Positions 34,834 to 44,359 of a DNA stretch of 64,000 nt are shown one piece after another. The notes below the pieces were generated by a model. The model was not told the origin of the DNA, did not search any database, and saw nothing but the letters and a program-made list of their open reading frames with translations. This stretch comes from Fidelibacterota bacterium SCGC AAA298-D23 (GTDB lineage Bacteria > Fidelibacterota > Marinisomatia > Marinisomatales > Marinisomataceae). Location: positions 62,001 through 126,000 of the forward strand of contig AQSI01000004.1 in NCBI GenBank assembly GCA_000402655.1. The letters run 5' to 3'. The number at the start of each line of letters is the position of its first letter. The first letter of the stretch is position 1. Both the position numbers and the translations under genes were made by a program.

Positions 34834-36297
34834 ATGTCAAATAACGTTGAAAAGAAATTAACATTTGATGATGTTTTATTAGTTCCTAGAAGATCATCTG
34901 TTCTGCCTAAAGAAGTGGATTGTTCTACTAATCTTACAAAAAATATTACTTTAAATATTCCAGTAATGAGTGCAGCTATGGATACTGTTACTGAATCTGA
35001 AATGGCAATTGCATTGGCAAGACAAGGAGGTATCGGTGTTATTCACAAAAATTTAAGTATTGAAGATCAAGCTTTAATGGTAGATAAGGTGAAAAGATAT
35101 GAAAGTGGTATGATAAGAAATCCTATTACTTTAGATGAAGAAAAGACTGTAAGAGATGCAAAACAACTAATGGAACAATATTCTATTGGAGGTTTACCTG
35201 TTTTATCAAAAGGTAAATTAGTGGGAATAATTACTAAAAGAGATATTCGTTTTGAACCAGATCTAAATACTCTTGTAAAAAATAGAATGACTTCAAAAAA
35301 TTTAATTACAGTCGACTCTGATACAAGCAACGAAGATGCCAAAAAAATTCTTCAAAAACACAGAATTGAAAGGTTATTAGTTGTTGATAAGAAAAATAAT
35401 CTTGATGGTTTAATTACTGTTAAAGATTTAACTAAAAAAGAAGAATTTCCCTTCTCGACAAAAGATAAAAATGGAAGATTGAGAGTTGCAGCTGCCATTA
35501 GTGTCAGAGAAGATTGGCAAGAAAGGATTAAAGCGCTTGTAAATGTAGGAGTAGATGCAATTGTTGTCGATACAGCACATGGCCACTCCGAATTTGTTTT
35601 AAAATTAGTAAAAGAAGTAAAAAAAGAATTTCCAAATTTAGATTTAATTGCAGGAAATGTAGCTACGCCTGAAGCGACAGAAGATTTAATAAAAGCAGGT
35701 GCAGATTGTGTAAAAATTGGCATTGGTGCAGGTTCTAGTTGTACAACAAGAATCATTGCTGGAGTTGGAGTACCACAGTTATCAGCTGTTATGGACTGTG
35801 CTCAAGTTGGAATAAAAAATAAAATACCTATTATTGCAGACGGTGGTATTAGGTATAGCGGGGATATTGCAAAATCTTTAGCTGCTGGTGCAAATGTAGT
35901 AATGCTTGGAGGTATGCTTGCAGGAATGGATGAAAGTCCAGGAGAAACTATCGTTTATGAAGGAAGAAGATATAAGTCTTATAGAGGTATGGGTTCGTTA
36001 GCAGCAATGAAAGAAGGAGGCGGCGAGAGATATTTTCAACAAGAAAAAGATGAATTAAAATTGGTTCCTGAAGGAATTGAAGGAATGGTTCCATTTAGAG
36101 GTCCAGTTAATAATACAATTTTCCAATTAATTGGAGGTTTAAAATCTTCAATGGGCTATTGTGGCGCTAAAGATCTAAAGTCATTATACGAAAATAAAAA
36201 ATTTATTGAAATTTCATCTGCAGGAGTTAAAGAAAGCCACCCTCACGAAGTAAGTATTATTAAAGAAGCCCCAAACTATCAAGGGCACGATAAGTAA
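34834..36297 (+). CDS. guaB: inosine-5'-monophosphate dehydrogenase
   Basis: This 487-residue enzyme has the full architecture: N-terminal barrel half (LTFDDVLLVPRRS), two CBS domains (about 95-205), and the catalytic loop GIGAGSSCTTRIIAGVG (about 297-313) with the catalytic Cys, then the flap with YRGMGSLAAM. It oxidises IMP to XMP, first step of GMP synthesis. A 126-base gap with a candidate terminator precedes it, so it probably has its own promoter. Confidence 0.97.
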   Translation: MSNNVEKKLTFDDVLLVPRRSSVLPKEVDCSTNLTKNITLNIPVMSAAMDTVTESEMAIALARQGGIGVIHKNLSIEDQALMVDKVKRYESGMIRNPITLDEEKTVRDAKQLMEQYSIGGLPVLSKGKLVGIITKRDIRFEPDLNTLVKNRMTSKNLITVDSDTSNEDAKKILQKHRIERLLVVDKKNNLDGLITVKDLTKKEEFPFSTKDKNGRLRVAAAISVREDWQERIKALVNVGVDAIVVDTAHGHSEFVLKLVKEVKKEFPNLDLIAGNVATPEATEDLIKAGADCVKIGIGAGSSCTTRIIAGVGVPQLSAVMDCAQVGIKNKIPIIADGGIRYSGDIAKSLAAGANVVMLGGMLAGMDESPGETIVYEGRRYKSYRGMGSLAAMKEGGGERYFQQEKDELKLVPEGIEGMVPFRGPVNNTIFQLIGGLKSSMGYCGAKDLKSLYENKKFIEISSAGVKESHPHEVSIIKEAPNYQGHDK

Positions 36298-36316
36298 TTC
36301 TTTATTTTAAAGAATT
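36296..36316. terminator. weak bidirectional hairpin between guaB and rpsT
   Basis: AATTCTTTA and TAAAGAATT form a perfect 9-bp stem with a 3-base loop. It overlaps the guaB stop and rpsT stop. It is AT-rich and lacks a long T tract on one side, so termination strength is uncertain. Confidence 0.35.
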
Positions 36317-36571
36317 CAAATGATTAGTAATCTTGGATTTTTGTCTAGCAGCATTATTTTTATGAATAATATTTTTGCTAGCCATCTTATCAATAAATGA
36401 AACTGCGCTTGAATAATATTCGTCAGCAGCTTTTTTAGTATCAGAAGATAAAACATTCTTGATAAGTGTACGCATTCTTGACTTATTTTGAGAATTAATA
36501 GCTCTTCTTTTTAAGTCTTGTCTGTCTCTTTTAATTTGTTGTTTATGTCTATCCATAAAATGTGATTGCAA
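36302..36571 (-). CDS. rpsT: 30S ribosomal protein S20
   Basis: This 89-residue basic helical protein has the S20 pattern: KQQIKRDRQDLKRRAINSQNKSRMRTLIKNV near 10-40 and a C-terminal part IIHKNNAARQKSKITNHLNSL. It binds 16S rRNA. Convergent with guaB, divergent from the MeaB gene. Confidence 0.95.
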   Translation of the reverse strand: MQSHFMDRHKQQIKRDRQDLKRRAINSQNKSRMRTLIKNVLSSDTKKAADEYYSSAVSFIDKMASKNIIHKNNAARQKSKITNHLNSLK

Positions 36572-36648
36572 CTTATTCTTTTAAGAAATAGATGTCAATA
36601 ATTTTCTAATTTGATTATGGTTTTAAGTTTTATCCTTTAAATTACGCT

Positions 36649-37593
36649 ATGTCGTCAAAGAATTTGAAAGAAATTGCAGATAAAGCCAGAAAAAATGATT
36701 TTATTTCCATCTCTGAGTTAATGACTGGTATTGAAACTAGAGTTTTTTCAAGAAAAGAAGTGTCTCAAATAATCTTCAAGGAGTCTCATAAATCATTAAA
36801 GATTGGGATTACAGGTCCCCCCGGTGCTGGAAAAAGTTCACTAATGAACAAGCTTATTCCACTGATTAGGAAAGAAAATTTATCGGTTGGAGTAATTGCA
36901 ATTGATCCTTCAAGCCCAATTACTGGAGGCTCTTTTTTAGGAGATAGAGTAAGAATTAATAATGCTGTAAATGATGATAATGTTTTTGTAAGGAGTATGG
37001 GTTCTCGAGCAGAGCTTGGCGGAGTAACTGAGTTAGCAGAAGATTTTAGTGATATTTTAGCGTTTAGTGGAAAAGATATAATTTTTATAGAAACTGTTGG
37101 AGTAGGACAATCTGAGTACAGTGTGTCTGAAATCACTGATTTGACTACTTTAGTTTTTGTTCCTGAATCTGGAGATGAAATTCAACTTCTTAAAGCTGGA
37201 ATTTTAGAACTATCTGATATATTTGTTGTCAATAAGTCAGATAGAAAAGATTCTAATCTATTAGTAAAATCTATAAATAATATTTTATCATCAACTAAAA
37301 AAGACTCAAAGAAAATTCCAATTTTTAAAACAAGCTGTAAAACAGATGAGGGTATTGAGGAATTTTCACAAGCTATTAGTTCATACTTTAAATCCATGAA
37401 AGACAATAAAGATATTCAAGAGAAGCAAGTCTTAAGATATAATAGAAGAATAAAATCAATTATTGAAAAAGATATTTTAAGTCAATTTTGGAACGAGCAA
37501 AGAATAGCTCTTTTAGATGGTGTTGATAAAAGCGCAATAAAAACGAAGTCACCATACGAGCTTGTTGATGAAATAAAGGGTAAGAATGAGTAA
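36649..37593 (+). CDS. meaB: MeaB/ArgK-family G3E GTPase
   Basis: This 314-residue protein has GPPGAGKSSLMNKLI (P-loop about 54-68), VIAIDPSSPITGGSFLGDRVR (about 83-103), VRSMGSR, IFIETVGVGQSE (about 144-155) and VVNKSD. MeaB proteins chaperone coenzyme-B12 loading on methylmalonyl-CoA mutase. No mutase gene is in the window; the gene instead overlaps tatC by 8 bases. The C-terminal dimerisation arm is present. Confidence 0.93.
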   Translation: MSSKNLKEIADKARKNDFISISELMTGIETRVFSRKEVSQIIFKESHKSLKIGITGPPGAGKSSLMNKLIPLIRKENLSVGVIAIDPSSPITGGSFLGDRVRINNAVNDDNVFVRSMGSRAELGGVTELAEDFSDILAFSGKDIIFIETVGVGQSEYSVSEITDLTTLVFVPESGDEIQLLKAGILELSDIFVVNKSDRKDSNLLVKSINNILSSTKKDSKKIPIFKTSCKTDEGIEEFSQAISSYFKSMKDNKDIQEKQVLRYNRRIKSIIEKDILSQFWNEQRIALLDGVDKSAIKTKSPYELVDEIKGKNE

Positions 37594-38314
37594 CGATAAT
37601 ATGTCGATAGTAGATCATCTTGAAGAATTAAGATGGAGAATTTTAAAGTCGCTTGGTTCGATACTTTTTATGTCAATTTTAACCTTCAATTTTGCAAATT
37701 CACTTGTAGACATTCTCATTCAGCCTGCTTCTCAAATTAATTCAGATTTAAACCTTCAGGTTTTAACAATTCAAGGAATGTTTCTTTTAAAATGGAATTT
37801 GGCTATCATTGGAGGAATTATTTTATCTCTCCCAGTAATAACTGTTCAGGTTTGGAAATTTTTATCTCCAGGTCTTTATGACAAAGAAAAGAAGATACTA
37901 ATTCCGCTTATTCTCACGGCATTTATTTGTTTTATTTTGGGCGGTATTTTTGCTTATAAAGTAATCTTACCTTTTTCTTTAGATTTTTTTGCATCAATGA
38001 TAACAGCTGATATTCAAAATAATTTCTCAATCAATTATTATTTTAGTTTTGTACTATCATTGATGATTGGAGCAGGATTAATTTTTGAATTACCTGTCGC
38101 ATCATTTTTATTTTCTTCAATTGGATTAATTAATCCAGAGTTTTTAAAAACATACAGAAGAGAGGCCATTGCTATTACAGTTGTTCTTTCTGCGATAATT
38201 ACACCTCCAGATCCAATAAGTCTAATTATAATGTCTATTCCAATGTTAATCTTGTACGAAATAAGTATAGCCGTATCCTGGTTTGCTAATAAACTTTTTA
38301 ATAATGAGACATGA
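37586..38314 (+). CDS. tatC: Sec-independent translocase TatC
   Basis: This 242-residue protein has six spans. The N-terminus reads SIVDHLEELRWRILKS (6-21), the TatC signature, and the second half contains FELPVASFLFSSIGLINPEFLKTYRREAI. It is the twin-arginine signal receptor. It overlaps both neighbours. TatA/B are not in the window. Confidence 0.96.
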   Translation: MSNDNMSIVDHLEELRWRILKSLGSILFMSILTFNFANSLVDILIQPASQINSDLNLQVLTIQGMFLLKWNLAIIGGIILSLPVITVQVWKFLSPGLYDKEKKILIPLILTAFICFILGGIFAYKVILPFSLDFFASMITADIQNNFSINYYFSFVLSLMIGAGLIFELPVASFLFSSIGLINPEFLKTYRREAIAITVVLSAIITPPDPISLIIMSIPMLILYEISIAVSWFANKLFNNET

Positions 38315-39312
38315 AAAAGATTTTAGTCATTAGAATGAGTGCAATTGGTGATATTGTTCTTGCAACATCATTTCTAGAATCAGTAAAACAAAAATATCCT
38401 GAAAGTGAGATACATTTTCTTATCAAAAAGGAATTCTCTGATCTTGTTAAAAATCATCCAATTATTGATAAACTTATATCTTTTGACAAAAAATTAGGAT
38501 TAAAGGAGCTATTTCGATTAGGAAGATTTTTAAGAAGCAATAATTATGACATAATTTTTGATATTCATAGCGTTTTTAGAACAAGAATTTTATCACTTTT
38601 TTTAAGAAAGAATTTATTTAAGCAAATAAGAAAACCGAGACTAAGAAGATTCCTATTGTTTTACGGTTATCAAAATTTTTTTGAAGAAAGCTTCAGTCAT
38701 ATAAAAATGTATCATACTTTATTAGGACAAAATAAAACTTTTCCTCAAACAAAATTGTATATTGATCAACTTGAGGAAGAAAAAACTCAGCAGTTTCTAA
38801 GAGAAAATAACATTGGAAATAATTATATAACAATTGTTCCTGGTGCAGCGTGGAGTCAAAAGCAATGGTCAATCGATAATTATAATAATTTAATAAAAAA
38901 GCTAATCCGTTCCTTTAATTCAAAAATTGTAATTCTAGGATCTACAAATGATATTATTTGTGATCAAATAATTAAAGATGAGAAAATCATAAATTTAAAA
39001 GATAAAACATCATTGAGAATGGCAATGGGCATAGTTAAATATGCGCAACATACTTTAGGAAGTGATACTGGTCTTTTACATATTTCTGAAGCAATGGGGA
39101 CACCAGTAACAATGATTTTAGGTCCTACATCTAGAGAAACTGGTGCCAGAGTTACATTGAGCGAATCAAAAGTTATTGAAAATAAAGATTTATGGTGTAG
39201 GCCATGCTCACAAAATGGTAGTAGACCTTGTTATAGAAAAGAACAATACTGCTTAACTGAAATTGATAGCGAAAAAGTGTATAGCAATGTAAGTAGGGCT
39301 TTAACATTATGA
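38311..39312 (+). CDS. GT9-family (heptosyltransferase-like) glycosyltransferase
   Basis: This 333-residue GT-B enzyme begins ILVIRMSAIGDIVLATSFLESVK, like WaaC/WaaF, and has IVPGAAWSQKQWS (about 176-188), GSDTGLLHISEAMGTPV (about 250-266) and LGPTS, the nucleotide-sugar site. It probably adds a heptose to LPS inner core. It overlaps the Kdo transferase by 4 bases, supporting LPS core assembly. Confidence 0.92.
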   Translation: MKKILVIRMSAIGDIVLATSFLESVKQKYPESEIHFLIKKEFSDLVKNHPIIDKLISFDKKLGLKELFRLGRFLRSNNYDIIFDIHSVFRTRILSLFLRKNLFKQIRKPRLRRFLLFYGYQNFFEESFSHIKMYHTLLGQNKTFPQTKLYIDQLEEEKTQQFLRENNIGNNYITIVPGAAWSQKQWSIDNYNNLIKKLIRSFNSKIVILGSTNDIICDQIIKDEKIINLKDKTSLRMAMGIVKYAQHTLGSDTGLLHISEAMGTPVTMILGPTSRETGARVTLSESKVIENKDLWCRPCSQNGSRPCYRKEQYCLTEIDSEKVYSNVSRALTL

Positions 39313-40544
39313 TTGTTTTAATATTTTTATATAATATTTTAGCTCTTCCAATACTTTTACTTTTATCAATTATTTTTTCAATTTTTAACACAAAAATAAG
39401 AAAAGGATTAATTGGGAGATTTAATTCTTTTTCAGCACTCAAATCATTCCCAACGAACAAGTTTTCACAAATTTATTGGTTTCATTGCGCATCTTTTGGA
39501 GAATATCAACAAGTTGAGACATTAATTGAGCAAATAAAAAAAAGAGATCAAGGTATAGGAATTATAACCTCTTTTTTTTCACCATCAGGATTTGAAAATG
39601 TCAATGATAGAAATATTGATCTGAAAATTTATTTACCATTTGATTTTATTTTTTCGTCATTTAGGGCTTTAAGGATAGTAAAACCTAGTAAGATATTCTT
39701 TACTTCGAGTGATTTTTGGCCAAGTTTTTTATTTGCTGCAAATAAGTTAAATATTACAACAGTTTTAACCTCAGCAAGATATAGAAAATCATATAATATA
39801 TTTTTGAAAATGTTTAATAAGATATTTTGTGTAAGTGATAATGATTATCGTCAAATAAAAATGAATATTTCAAATGATAAAATTTATAAAATTGGAAATC
39901 CTCGATATGATAGAATATTAAATAATTTAGAAAATGTGGAATACAAACTTGATCTTTCTATAAAAGATGAAAGTAATATATTGATTTTTGCAAGTATGTG
40001 GGATGAAGACAATAAAATTATTTTTGAAAAGTTTATTAATTCCCCATTAGTTAATCGTTTTGAAAAAGTGATAATTGTTCCTCATGAAGTAAATGATTAC
40101 TATTTGAATTACTATTGCTCTGTTCTCGAGGATAATGATTTTTCATTCAAAAAAATAAATCAATATCAAAATTTTAACCAATTTGATGAAGAGTATATTA
40201 TTGTAAATAAAGTAGGTTTTCTTTCAAAATTATACGCTCAAAGCACTATTGCGTATGTTGGGGGAGGCTTTTCTAAATCGGGAATACATAATATCATTGA
40301 GCCTGCAGCTGCTTCAAATCCAGTTATTTTTGGTTCTAATTTTCTGAATTCTAATAAATCTGATGCTGAAGGTTTAATAGATTTTTCTGGCGGTTTTTCC
40401 GTTGATTCTTACGAGATATTTACTGAAAAAATAAATTGGCTTTTAGATAAAAATAATTACAATAATTCATCAAAAAATTGTAAAACTTTTGTAACTGAAA
40501 ATTCAGGCTCCACGGAAAAAATTTTAAAGGAATTATATGAGTAA
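39309..40544 (+). CDS. waaA: 3-deoxy-D-manno-octulosonic acid transferase
   Basis: This 411-residue GT30 protein has an N-terminal membrane span, then IYWFHCASFGEYQQVETLI (about 56-74) with the catalytic Glu, VIIVPHEV, and YVGGGFSKSGIHNIIEPAAASNPVIFG (about 317-343). It links Kdo to lipid A. It overlaps the downstream phosphatidyltransferase by 8 bases. Confidence 0.94.
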   Translation: MIVLIFLYNILALPILLLLSIIFSIFNTKIRKGLIGRFNSFSALKSFPTNKFSQIYWFHCASFGEYQQVETLIEQIKKRDQGIGIITSFFSPSGFENVNDRNIDLKIYLPFDFIFSSFRALRIVKPSKIFFTSSDFWPSFLFAANKLNITTVLTSARYRKSYNIFLKMFNKIFCVSDNDYRQIKMNISNDKIYKIGNPRYDRILNNLENVEYKLDLSIKDESNILIFASMWDEDNKIIFEKFINSPLVNRFEKVIIVPHEVNDYYLNYYCSVLEDNDFSFKKINQYQNFNQFDEEYIIVNKVGFLSKLYAQSTIAYVGGGFSKSGIHNIIEPAAASNPVIFGSNFLNSNKSDAEGLIDFSGGFSVDSYEIFTEKINWLLDKNNYNNSSKNCKTFVTENSGSTEKILKELYE

Positions 40545-41079
40545 ATTATTCAAAGTTAGCGATATATTTCTCATTCCTAATCTAATTACAATTCTGAGAT
40601 TTTTTCTTATTGCTCCAATGATTATAACTTACAAGAATGGAATGCAATCGTATTTCTTAATAATACTTTTTATATCATTATTGTCGGATTTTCTTGATGG
40701 AATTGCTGCTAGAATTCTTGACCAGAAATCAGAGCTTGGCAAAACACTTGATCCAATTGCAGATGGAATTACGCTTTTTGCTTTTATAATTCTTTTTAAT
40801 CAAGAAGGTCTAATCTCAACTTGGTTTATGATCTTTTATTTTTTACGACAATTAACAATTTTAATATTTTCACTCTGGTATTTACCAAAATTGAAAACGG
40901 TTTATGGATCTAATATTTTAGGTAAAACTGGAGTATGTTTTTTAGGAGCTGCATTGTGTATTTTTGCATTCAAGGTACAGAGTATATACTACATTACGCC
41001 CGTTTTATTGAATATTGCTGCTATTCTATTATCTATCAGCCTTCTTGACTATCTAAGGTTTTTCCTTAAAATAAAATAA
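40537..41079 (+). CDS. CDP-alcohol phosphatidyltransferase
   Basis: This 180-residue protein with about five spans has the class motif DGIAARILDQKSELGKTLDPIAD (about 55-77) with the DGxxAR...GxxxDxxxD pattern. It makes phospholipid from CDP-diacylglycerol and an alcohol, most likely glycerol-3-phosphate (PgsA-like), but the alcohol is not proven. Confidence 0.93.
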   Translation: MSKLFKVSDIFLIPNLITILRFFLIAPMIITYKNGMQSYFLIILFISLLSDFLDGIAARILDQKSELGKTLDPIADGITLFAFIILFNQEGLISTWFMIFYFLRQLTILIFSLWYLPKLKTVYGSNILGKTGVCFLGAALCIFAFKVQSIYYITPVLLNIAAILLSISLLDYLRFFLKIK

Positions 41080-41147
41080 AAGATAGACCTAATTGTCATA
41101 CAAATTATTTTACTTTTTAGTTGATAATATCTAAATTATTGGTCATT

Positions 41148-43142
41148 ATGGCAGACTTTAAGGTAGAATCAAAATTTTCTCCAGCAGGAGACCAGCCAAC
41201 AGCTATATCTGAATTATCAGATGGATTAAAGGAAAATGCTTCTCATCAGACTTTACTCGGTGTAACTGGATCAGGAAAAACATATACAATAGCGAAAGTA
41301 ATTGAAGAAGTTCAAAAGCCAACTTTAGTTATTTCACATAATAAAACTTTAGCAGCTCAGCTTTACGGAGAATTCAAAAACTTATTTCCAAATAATGCTG
41401 TTGAATACTTTATTAGTTATTATGATTATTATCAGCCTGAATCATATATGCCAGTAACTGATACATTTATAGAAAAAGATTTCTCCATGAATGAGGAAAT
41501 TGATCGCCTGAGATTAAAAGCAACCAGCTCTTTACTTCAACGAGAAGATGTTATTGTCGTTAGCTCTGTTTCATGTATTTATGGTTTAGGTAATCCAAAA
41601 GAATGGAAGAAGCAAGTGGTTCATTTAAAGCTAGATGATTCCATTAGCAGGTCTAGCTTAACTGAATACCTTGTCGATATTTATTATCAAAGAAATGATC
41701 AAGTTTTAGAGAGGTGTAATTTTAGGATTTTGGGAGATATTTTTGAAATCTTTCCAGCATATGAGGATAAGGCCATTAGAGTTGATATTTTTGACAATAT
41801 TATTCAATCAATAGTGTCATTTGATCCTTTAACAGGAGAAGAAAATTCCGAGCATGATGAATTTTATTTATACCCAGCAAGACATTTCATTTCTGATAAA
41901 GATAAAAATGATTCTGTAATTAAGGAGATAAAAAGAGATTTGATTGAAAGGACTAAGTTCTTTAATGAAAATGAAAAGTTCTTAGAAGAACAAAGAATTA
42001 GTCAAAGGACTAATTTTGATATTGAGATGATCCAAGAGATTGGATATTGTTCAGGTATTGAAAATTATTCAAGATATTTTGATGGAAGAAAAGAAGGTGA
42101 AAGACCTTTTACATTGATTGATTTTTTCCCTGAAGATTTTTTAACTGTTATTGATGAGTCTCACGTTACTTTACCTCAAATCCAGGCCATGTATGGTGGA
42201 GATAGGAAGCGCAAAGATAATTTGATTGATTATGGGTTTAGATTACCTTCAGCATATGATAATAGACCGTTAAAATCAGATGAATTTTCAATTCTACAAA
42301 ATCAAGTTATTTATGCATCAGCAACTCCATCACACAGAGAGTTAGAACTTTCACAAGGAGCAATTACTGAATTGATTAATAGGCCAACTGGATTAGTAGA
42401 TCCTGAGTTAATGATTAGACCATCTGCTGGTCAAATTGACGATCTCATTTCAGAGATAAAAATTAGATCTTCAAAAGATGAGAGATGTTTAGTTACTACA
42501 TTAACTAAGAAAATGGCTGAAGACTTATCCGAGTATTTAAGTTCTGTTGGTTTAAGAGTTAGATATCTTCATTCCGAAGTGAAAACCATTGAAAGAGTTA
42601 AAATTTTAAGAGATTTAAGATTAGGCGATTTTGACGTTTTAGTAGGAATTAATCTTTTAAGAGAAGGGTTAGATCTTCCTGAAGTATCTTTGGTTGCAAT
42701 TTTAGATGCTGATAAGGAAGGATTTCTTAGATCTAAAAGTTCATTGGTTCAAACTGCTGGTAGGGCAGCTCGACATGAACAAGGTAAAGTAATTTTATAT
42801 GCTGATAAAATAACAGATTCAATGAAATATTTGATTGATGAAACCGATCGAAGAAGAAAAATTCAAATTAAATACAATAAAGAAAACAACATTACTCCAA
42901 AAACAGTAAAAAAATCAGTTGAGGAAATTATGCAATCAACAAGAGTCGCTGAATCTTACAGAGATAGTGAAATTGAAGTTAAAAGAGATGTTGCAACGGA
43001 CAAGTTTTTAATGGAAGATAAAAAAATTGTTGTAGAAATGATTAGAGAAGAGATGCTTGAAGCAGCTGAAAATTTAGAATTTGAAAAAGCAGCAAAGCTT
43101 AGAGATGAAATGAATAAACTAGAAAAAGAAATTAAGTTATAA
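41148..43142 (+). CDS. uvrB: UvrABC excinuclease subunit B
   Basis: The ATG at 41148 gives MADFKVESKFSPAGDQPTAI, the normal N-terminus; a TTG-led extension back to 41121 is less likely. The 664-residue helicase has GVTGSGKTYT (Walker A), YYDYYQPESYMP (beta-hairpin region), IDESHVTLPQ, NLLREGLDLPEVSLVAILDADKEGFLRS, QTAGRAARH, and the C-terminal UvrC-binding UVR motif (about 625-660). It verifies DNA lesions during nucleotide excision repair. Confidence 0.97.
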   Translation: MADFKVESKFSPAGDQPTAISELSDGLKENASHQTLLGVTGSGKTYTIAKVIEEVQKPTLVISHNKTLAAQLYGEFKNLFPNNAVEYFISYYDYYQPESYMPVTDTFIEKDFSMNEEIDRLRLKATSSLLQREDVIVVSSVSCIYGLGNPKEWKKQVVHLKLDDSISRSSLTEYLVDIYYQRNDQVLERCNFRILGDIFEIFPAYEDKAIRVDIFDNIIQSIVSFDPLTGEENSEHDEFYLYPARHFISDKDKNDSVIKEIKRDLIERTKFFNENEKFLEEQRISQRTNFDIEMIQEIGYCSGIENYSRYFDGRKEGERPFTLIDFFPEDFLTVIDESHVTLPQIQAMYGGDRKRKDNLIDYGFRLPSAYDNRPLKSDEFSILQNQVIYASATPSHRELELSQGAITELINRPTGLVDPELMIRPSAGQIDDLISEIKIRSSKDERCLVTTLTKKMAEDLSEYLSSVGLRVRYLHSEVKTIERVKILRDLRLGDFDVLVGINLLREGLDLPEVSLVAILDADKEGFLRSKSSLVQTAGRAARHEQGKVILYADKITDSMKYLIDETDRRRKIQIKYNKENNITPKTVKKSVEEIMQSTRVAESYRDSEIEVKRDVATDKFLMEDKKIVVEMIREEMLEAAENLEFEKAAKLRDEMNKLEKEIKL

Positions 43143-43156
43143 TCAACGGAGATATT

Positions 43157-44359
43157 ATGAACATAGATTTAATAAAACAAAAAGCTGGTATAGTTGGAGA
43201 AAGCGATGCTATTAATCAAGTTTTAGAAATGGTTGCCCAAGTAGCAAATGTTGATATTTCAGTTTTGATAAATGGGGAGTCAGGAACAGGAAAAGAATTA
43301 GTAAGTAAAGCATTGCATTTAGGCAGTAAGCGAGCATCAAGTGAGCTTGTAATTGTTAATTGTGGAGCAATTCCAGAAGGAATCATAGAAAGCGAGCTTT
43401 TTGGACATAAAAAAGGGGCTTATACAGATGCTTCAGATTCAAGAAAAGGATACTTTGAAACAGCTAATAAAGGAACAATTTTTTTAGATGAAATTGGTGA
43501 TATGCCATTGGAGACTCAGGTTAAAGTTCTTCGAGTCTTAGAATCAGGTGAGTTTATGAGGGTTGGTGATTCAGTAACAAAGAAAACAGATGTAAGAGTC
43601 ATTGCTGCTACTAATAAGGATTTGGCAAAACTTGTCCAAGAAGGGAAGTTCAGGCAAGATTTGTATTATAGATTAAAGACTGTAACAATCAATATCCCTC
43701 CATTGAGGAAAAGAGCCAATGATATTAGGCTTTTAGTTGATAGATTTGCATTACAATTCAGTAGAACAAATGATATTAAGTATAAAGGCTTCACTCCTGA
43801 ATCAATAAAAGAAATGCAGGATTATCATTGGCCTGGAAACGTTAGAGAATTAAGAAACTTTGTAGAAAGTATTCTAATTTTGCAGAAAGGTGAAAGAATT
43901 ACTGCTGATATGATTGTTAATCAGTTGATTGGAGACAAAATTGAGCCATTGGAAAATAATACTTCATTACCTGTAGTTGTAAATAGGGATCCTGATCAAG
44001 CAGAAAGAGAACTAATTCTTCGTCAACTTCTTTTCTTAAGACAAGACATTGAAGATTTAAAATTAATGATGAAAGATTCTAGTTTTTCTGAACTAAATTC
44101 TTCGAGTAATATTAATCAATCATTTGGTTCAGCAATACAGGATAATGAAATATTCAATGATAATGAAAATCTTATTAAAGGCAAGATGATTGGGGCTTTC
44201 AATACAAAAGATCTTGAAAAGGAAATGATACTAAGAACTTTGGAGCATTTTAATAACAATAGAAGAGCTGCAGCTAAGTCACTTGATATGAGTGAAAGAA
44301 CACTTTATAGGAAAATAAACGATTATGGAATTGAAAAGAAAATTAAAAAAGATAGTTAA
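43157..44359 (+). CDS. sigma-54-type AAA+ transcription regulator without receiver domain
   Basis: This 400-residue protein has only the AAA+ and Fis-type HTH parts. Walker A is GESGTGKE (40-47), the loop is GAYTDA (87-92) in place of GAFTGA, Walker B is GTIFLDEIGDMP (106-117), and the arginine-finger region reads RQDLYYRLKT. A linker follows and a C-terminal HTH (RAAAKSLDMSERTLYRKI). No N-terminal sensor exists. The Gly-to-Asp change is in the sigma-54-contacting loop, so sigma-54 activation is not certain. It overlaps the LptE-like gene by 35 bases, an order also seen in FCB genomes. Confidence 0.92.
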   Translation: MNIDLIKQKAGIVGESDAINQVLEMVAQVANVDISVLINGESGTGKELVSKALHLGSKRASSELVIVNCGAIPEGIIESELFGHKKGAYTDASDSRKGYFETANKGTIFLDEIGDMPLETQVKVLRVLESGEFMRVGDSVTKKTDVRVIAATNKDLAKLVQEGKFRQDLYYRLKTVTINIPPLRKRANDIRLLVDRFALQFSRTNDIKYKGFTPESIKEMQDYHWPGNVRELRNFVESILILQKGERITADMIVNQLIGDKIEPLENNTSLPVVVNRDPDQAERELILRQLLFLRQDIEDLKLMMKDSSFSELNSSSNINQSFGSAIQDNEIFNDNENLIKGKMIGAFNTKDLEKEMILRTLEHFNNNRRAAAKSLDMSERTLYRKINDYGIEKKIKKDS

